A stretch of 41,874 bases of DNA from IMG/VR virus record IMGVR_UViG_3300008121_000004, positions 1-41,874 of that record. The stretch is one strand, 5' to 3'. Positions 38,757-41,874 of this stretch are shown in pieces. A program made the position numbers and the translations under genes. Under the pieces are notes generated by a model. The model did no database searches. It had not been told where the DNA came from and saw only the letters and a list, made by a program, of their open reading frames with translations. Origin of the DNA: a virus. The first letter of the stretch is position 1, and each line of letters opens with the position of its first letter.

Positions 38757-41005
38757 TGAAATCTGTTAGTTTTTGGGATCAGTTCCCTAAAGTAGAAGAA
38801 GCTAATCCGCCTACTATAGACCCTAAAGAGGGAGCGAGTAATAATTTTTGGAATCAGTTCCCCAAAGTAGAAGAAGCTAATCCGCCTAGCATTGAATCTC
38901 CTCCTTCTCAACTCTCTGCCCCTGCTTCCCTTGATGGTGGAACCAATGTCAACCCGCAGATACAGCCTTCACAACAGCAATATGCGCCGTCAGAATCAGA
39001 CGGACTCTTAGATCGCTTTGGAAAAGCAAGTGCAAGAACAGCAAAAACCATAGGATCAGTTGCTGTTGGTGCTATCCCAGACTTAGCGGGAACAGCATGG
39101 AACATTCCTGCAATGGGGATCAATGCTGCAGCCGGAACCAATATTCCACTGGTTCCTTCTGTTACAGACACTATTAGTAAGGGTATTGATCATCTGAGTG
39201 GTGGTTATACATCCACACCGGAAAAAGAGAAATGGATCCAGGAAGGTATCAAGCTTGGAATGGATGTCCTGATTCCTGGACTTGGAGCGTTAAAGGCAGG
39301 AAAAGCAGGGCTAAAAGGAATTGAAAAAGGCCTTGCTCATCTAGGAAGTACCAAAGGGAAAGATGTAGGTCTTGGTGCTGTTGCTGGGTCTGCGACAGAA
39401 GTTGCTCATGAAAAAGGTTATTCTACTCCTGCAGCGATAGGGATCGGTCTTGGTGCTTCAACAGGTCTAGGTGTTTTAGGGTCAGCGGCTAAAGGATCAA
39501 AGAATTTGGCACTAAAAGCAGCAGGTGTCTCTCCTAATAATATTAACCTTGATATTGTAGATGCCTTAGAAAGACAAGGATTGCACCCGCACACGACGCT
39601 GGTTAATGAAAACCCAAGGTTAGCCGGGTTTGAGAAGATGGTTGAAGAAACGCCTTTTATTGGATCTCGTCATCAAAAGAATATAAAAAATCATGATGTT
39701 GCTTATGCTAATAAAGTCAAGGAATCATTGGAAAGTGTAGGGTATAGGATTTCTCATGCCAATGAACCAGAGGCTATTCTCCATGATGCAGGACAAATCT
39801 TACAGGATACCCTTATCAAGGCCAAAGAATCAATTACTCACGAGAAAGATAAACTTTATAAAGCTGCAGATCAATTGCTTCCTGAAGGAGCGACGATGAA
39901 TCCTCAGCATACATTAAATACGATTAAAGAAATAAGAAATAACATACATACCCTAAGTCCGTCTCCTGATGAGAAATCCTTGTTATTTAAACTTGATGAA
40001 ATCGAAAAAGGGATTACAAAAGATCTTTCCTTAGAATCTGCTCCTGTTTCCATAAATGGCCAAAAATTAAACAAACAGCAACTAAAGAAATTGAGTATTT
40101 CTCCTAATAATTCCACTTCAGTTACTGCCCTCAGTGGAACAAAAAGAAGTCTTAATGATGTTATCAATTGGGAAGTCAATGCAGGAGGCGTGAGGTCAAG
40201 CTTAAAAAATGTTCAAGGGGCTATCAAACAAGATCTTGAAGAATATGGAAAACAAAACAAACCTTGGTATCAAGCACACTCGGATGCTGATGCTTACTAT
40301 GGTAAGTACCTGGGGGACACTGCTTTGTCCAGTGATATTGTTAAGAGTATATTTTCTCAAAAAGATCCTGAAAAAATATTAACCAATATTCGCAATGTCT
40401 CTGATTTTAAACACATTGAAACAGCTCTCGGGACAAGTAAAGAAGGAGCAGAATTCTTTAATTCCCTCAAACGAGAAAAGCTAGAAAACCTTATTGTTGG
40501 AAAAATAGTTGACCCTAAAACTGATAAAATAACGTATGCTCCGTTCGCTAAGATAATGGCTGATCCTAAACAGGCTCACTTGATTAAATACCTGATTGGT
40601 GAAGCTCAATTTGATAAGTTAAAGGATTTCGCCAAAATAGCGGGAGGTGAAGTTGCGAAAAATGCAAGAAATACAAATACCTCTGGAAGTACAAATAAAG
40701 GTCTTGTCTGGGGAACAATTTTTAGCGGGATAGCAACACTCGCACATGGTGGAAGCATACGTTCAGCTATTGAAAATACGCTGTTTGCATCTAGTATTGC
40801 TTCATTCTCATCGCAATTAATTACCAACAAAAAATTCCTGAATTATTCTATTAATGTAGCAAAAGCAGCCAGAGACGGCGATATTGCTGCAGCTAATAAA
40901 TGGTCGAAACTTGCAGATAAGGTTGGTCTGGAGGAATTAGGAGAGCAGAAATTCAGAGAGCTTGCGGCTTTAACTTCACAGTACCAACAAGAGAAAAACA
41001 AATAA
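38756..41005 (+). CDS. Internal virion/DNA-ejection protein 3 with duplicated WDQFPKV motif
   Basis: This gene encodes 749 residues. The N-terminus has two near-identical SFWDQFPKVEEANPPTID / NFWNQFPKVEEANPPSIE motifs, 25 residues apart, of the short-linear-motif type seen in virion proteins. Three Gly/Ala-rich hydrophobic stretches follow (about 95-125, 160-190, 200-245), then a long helical body with a 40-residue insertion rich in Ser/Asn around SISPNNSTSVTAL, and a C-terminal Ala-rich region. It is the last late gene and the largest, in the place of P22 gp16 or T7 gp16. No lytic transglycosylase motif is seen. Confidence 0.75.
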   Translation: MKSVSFWDQFPKVEEANPPTIDPKEGASNNFWNQFPKVEEANPPSIESPPSQLSAPASLDGGTNVNPQIQPSQQQYAPSESDGLLDRFGKASARTAKTIGSVAVGAIPDLAGTAWNIPAMGINAAAGTNIPLVPSVTDTISKGIDHLSGGYTSTPEKEKWIQEGIKLGMDVLIPGLGALKAGKAGLKGIEKGLAHLGSTKGKDVGLGAVAGSATEVAHEKGYSTPAAIGIGLGASTGLGVLGSAAKGSKNLALKAAGVSPNNINLDIVDALERQGLHPHTTLVNENPRLAGFEKMVEETPFIGSRHQKNIKNHDVAYANKVKESLESVGYRISHANEPEAILHDAGQILQDTLIKAKESITHEKDKLYKAADQLLPEGATMNPQHTLNTIKEIRNNIHTLSPSPDEKSLLFKLDEIEKGITKDLSLESAPVSINGQKLNKQQLKKLSISPNNSTSVTALSGTKRSLNDVINWEVNAGGVRSSLKNVQGAIKQDLEEYGKQNKPWYQAHSDADAYYGKYLGDTALSSDIVKSIFSQKDPEKILTNIRNVSDFKHIETALGTSKEGAEFFNSLKREKLENLIVGKIVDPKTDKITYAPFAKIMADPKQAHLIKYLIGEAQFDKLKDFAKIAGGEVAKNARNTNTSGSTNKGLVWGTIFSGIATLAHGGSIRSAIENTLFASSIASFSSQLITNKKFLNYSINVAKAARDGDIAAANKWSKLADKVGLEELGEQKFRELAALTSQYQQEKNK
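38770..38888 (+). repeat. 75-bp-offset direct repeat at the start of the last ejection gene
   Basis: TTTTTGG(G/A)ATCAGTTCCC and the following AAAGTAGAAGAAGCTAATCC stretch occur at 38770-38812 and 38845-38888, encoding the doubled FW(D/N)QFPKVEEANPP motif. Near identity at the DNA level points to a recent duplication. Confidence 0.9.
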
Positions 41006-41027
41006 TGTTATCGGCAAAAGATTGATA

Positions 41028-41186
41028 ATGGACAAATTCCCTAACGATCATCATAAAGAAATTATTTCTTTTGTATTGAAGGCTTTGCTGTATGGGGCAA
41101 CTATTTATCACGTCATTAATTCGAATGAAGATGATAAAATCAACAAGATGATTATAATCTTACATTCTATATCGGATGCTTTTTAA
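41028..41186 (+). CDS. Small protein at the end of the late operon
   Basis: A 52-residue frame begins MDKFPNDHHKEIISFVLKAL and contains a hydrophobic middle (about residues 13-32) that may be membrane-associated, then an acidic/basic tail. It starts 22 bases after the last ejection gene, same strand; a ribosome site is weak. Coding potential is plausible but unproven. It is the last plus-strand gene before the convergent IHF-like gene. Confidence 0.45.
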   Translation: MDKFPNDHHKEIISFVLKALLYGATIYHVINSNEDDKINKMIIILHSISDAF

Positions 41187-41212
41187 AAGACCGATTGAAC
41201 GACCTTAGCCCG

Positions 41213-41512
41213 TCATTGTTCTTCTGGACATGATTTTTTCAACAATAAACGTGAATACTTAAAGGTAACAACCCGTCGCTCAGAAATTTTACTTTCTACG
41301 CATGTCCTTGGGTTCCGACCTAGGCGTTCATTTTTTTTACGAACGGAAAATTTTCCAAAATTTGGGATCTTCACATGTTCTCCCTTTGTCAACGTTTGAC
41401 TAATTTCTTTCAATACCGATTCTAAAACATCCCTTGCCTCTTCATCGGAAACTCTGACATTCTTCACAATGCTGGAAACAATATCCGCTCTTATTAAAGT
41501 TGAAACAGGCAT
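41213..41512 (-). CDS. IHF/HU-family DNA-bending protein
   Basis: This 99-residue protein matches the IHF/HU fold: N-terminal helices (LIRADIVSSIVKNVRVSDEE, ARDVLESVLKEISQTLTKGE), the strand HVKIPNFGKFSVRKKNERLG and the DNA-binding arm RNPRTCVESKISERRVVTFK, which carries the Arg-Asn-Pro (RNP) tip expected of IHF-type arms. The first ATG giving a normal N-terminus is at 41512, overlapping the stop of the small membrane-protein gene by a few bases; longer readings from 41551 or 41524 run into that gene. It bends DNA and could assist Rep, recombination or packaging, or alter host transcription. Confidence 0.9.
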   Translation of the reverse strand: MPVSTLIRADIVSSIVKNVRVSDEEARDVLESVLKEISQTLTKGEHVKIPNFGKFSVRKKNERLGRNPRTCVESKISERRVVTFKYSRLLLKKSCPEEQ

Positions 41513-41513
41513 T

Positions 41514-41798
41514 TTAGGTCTCATTACGTTTTTTACCGTCAATACGGTCATTCATGTAGATGAACATCTCCCGCCAGTGCGCTTCGTTCTTTTCTAAACG
41601 AGCATCAATCATGCCCATAGCTTTCTCAAACCGTGAATCGCTCTTCTGCATCTGATCCTTATGCTCTGACCGCCATTCGACAATGGTTTTTTCAACCTTA
41701 TCAATTCCTCTCTCACTTAAGCGGTGAAAGAATACACACATACCAGTCATATAAGCAATTAAGGTACCACCTAAAGCGATTGTTTGTGTCCAGTCCAT
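41514..41798 (-). CDS. Small membrane-anchored coiled-coil protein, paralogue X
   Basis: This gene encodes 94 residues, full-length form: membrane helix at about residues 6-26, then a charged tail with EWRSEHKDQMQKSDSRFEKA and RLEKNEAHWREMFIYMNDRI. It is very similar, also at the DNA level, to the copy at 18730-19026 on the other strand, and it is in tandem with the short copy that continues across the junction (40-243). It has the shared AAAGGAGAAGTGAG ribosome site. Its first 38 bases are present again at 1-38 because of the terminal repeat. Confidence 0.8.
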   Translation of the reverse strand: MDWTQTIALGGTLIAYMTGMCVFFHRLSERGIDKVEKTIVEWRSEHKDQMQKSDSRFEKAMGMIDARLEKNEAHWREMFIYMNDRIDGKKRNET

Positions 41799-41874
41799 CT
41801 CACTTCTCCTTTACTTTATCGAAGCGCTCATTCATGTACATGAACATCTCCCGCCAGTGTGCTTCGTTCTTTTC
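41761..41874. repeat. Direct terminal repeat, right copy
   Basis: Identical to bases 1-114. It holds the first codons of paralogue X, its ribosome site and the 3' end of paralogue Y, so the operon reads correctly across the join. Confidence 0.9.

Overview
The window looks like one complete temperate-phage genome that probably lives as a circular extrachromosomal prophage (a phage-plasmid). Its first 114 and last 114 bases are identical, so the sequence reads as a circle of about 41.76 kb with one duplicated end. It combines a podovirus-type virion cassette (terminase, P22-like portal, scaffold, coat, connector, stabilisation protein, fibre, ejection proteins; no tape measure or sheath) with plasmid-type maintenance genes (ParA plus a ribbon-helix-helix partner, a large Rep protein, two Panacea-type toxin-antitoxin pairs). 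I see no integrase, no CI-like repressor, and no phage polymerase, primase or helicase. The DNA is AT-rich. The SSB, IHF-like protein and Par proteins suggest a low-GC proteobacterial host, perhaps an intracellular alphaproteobacterium; that is inference only.

Layout. (1) 41.2 kb through the junction to 0.64 kb, minus strand: a small operon (unknown protein, two tandem copies of a small membrane coiled-coil protein, an IHF/HU-like protein), divergent from ssb. (2) 0.8-2.6 kb, plus: ssb, a coiled-coil protein and a small protein. (3) 2.65-3.77 kb: a ParA/RHH cassette bracketed by related palindromes and followed by a 19-bp copy of the 3' end of ssb. (4) 3.8-9.4 kb: patatin-like phospholipase, three modular fibre proteins (the last with an S74 chaperone domain) and small accessory proteins. 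(5) 9.4-12.99 kb: an accessory (moron) island with a HEPN-like protein, an unknown protein, a 448-residue repeat-rich membrane-anchored protein, and two large inverted repeats. (6) 13.0-17.7 kb, minus: an early operon of small proteins, YqaJ/lambda-type exonuclease, RecT annealase, RuvC-like resolvase (apparent ATT start), GH24 endolysin and a membrane protein. (7) 17.7-18.0 kb: divergent control region. (8) 18.0-21.8 kb, plus: Cro/YdaS-like regulator, membrane proteins, Rep, and a protein made of two DnaA-domain-I-like segments. (9) 21.8-23.7 kb: two Panacea toxin-antitoxin pairs. (10) 23.85-41.0 kb, plus: late operon from a strong consensus promoter, with overlapping Rz/Rz1 spanins, terminase, head, tail and ejection genes.

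How it may work. Rep binds an origin that may lie inside its own gene (clustered repeats in linker regions) and recruits host helicase through DnaA-domain-I-like and lambda-O-like segments. ParA and its partner, plus the toxin-antitoxin pairs, keep the episome in the population. The exonuclease, RecT, SSB and resolvase form a recombination set. The late operon builds a short-tailed particle. Lysis genes are split between the early minus strand (endolysin) and the head of the late operon (spanins). The holin is not identified.
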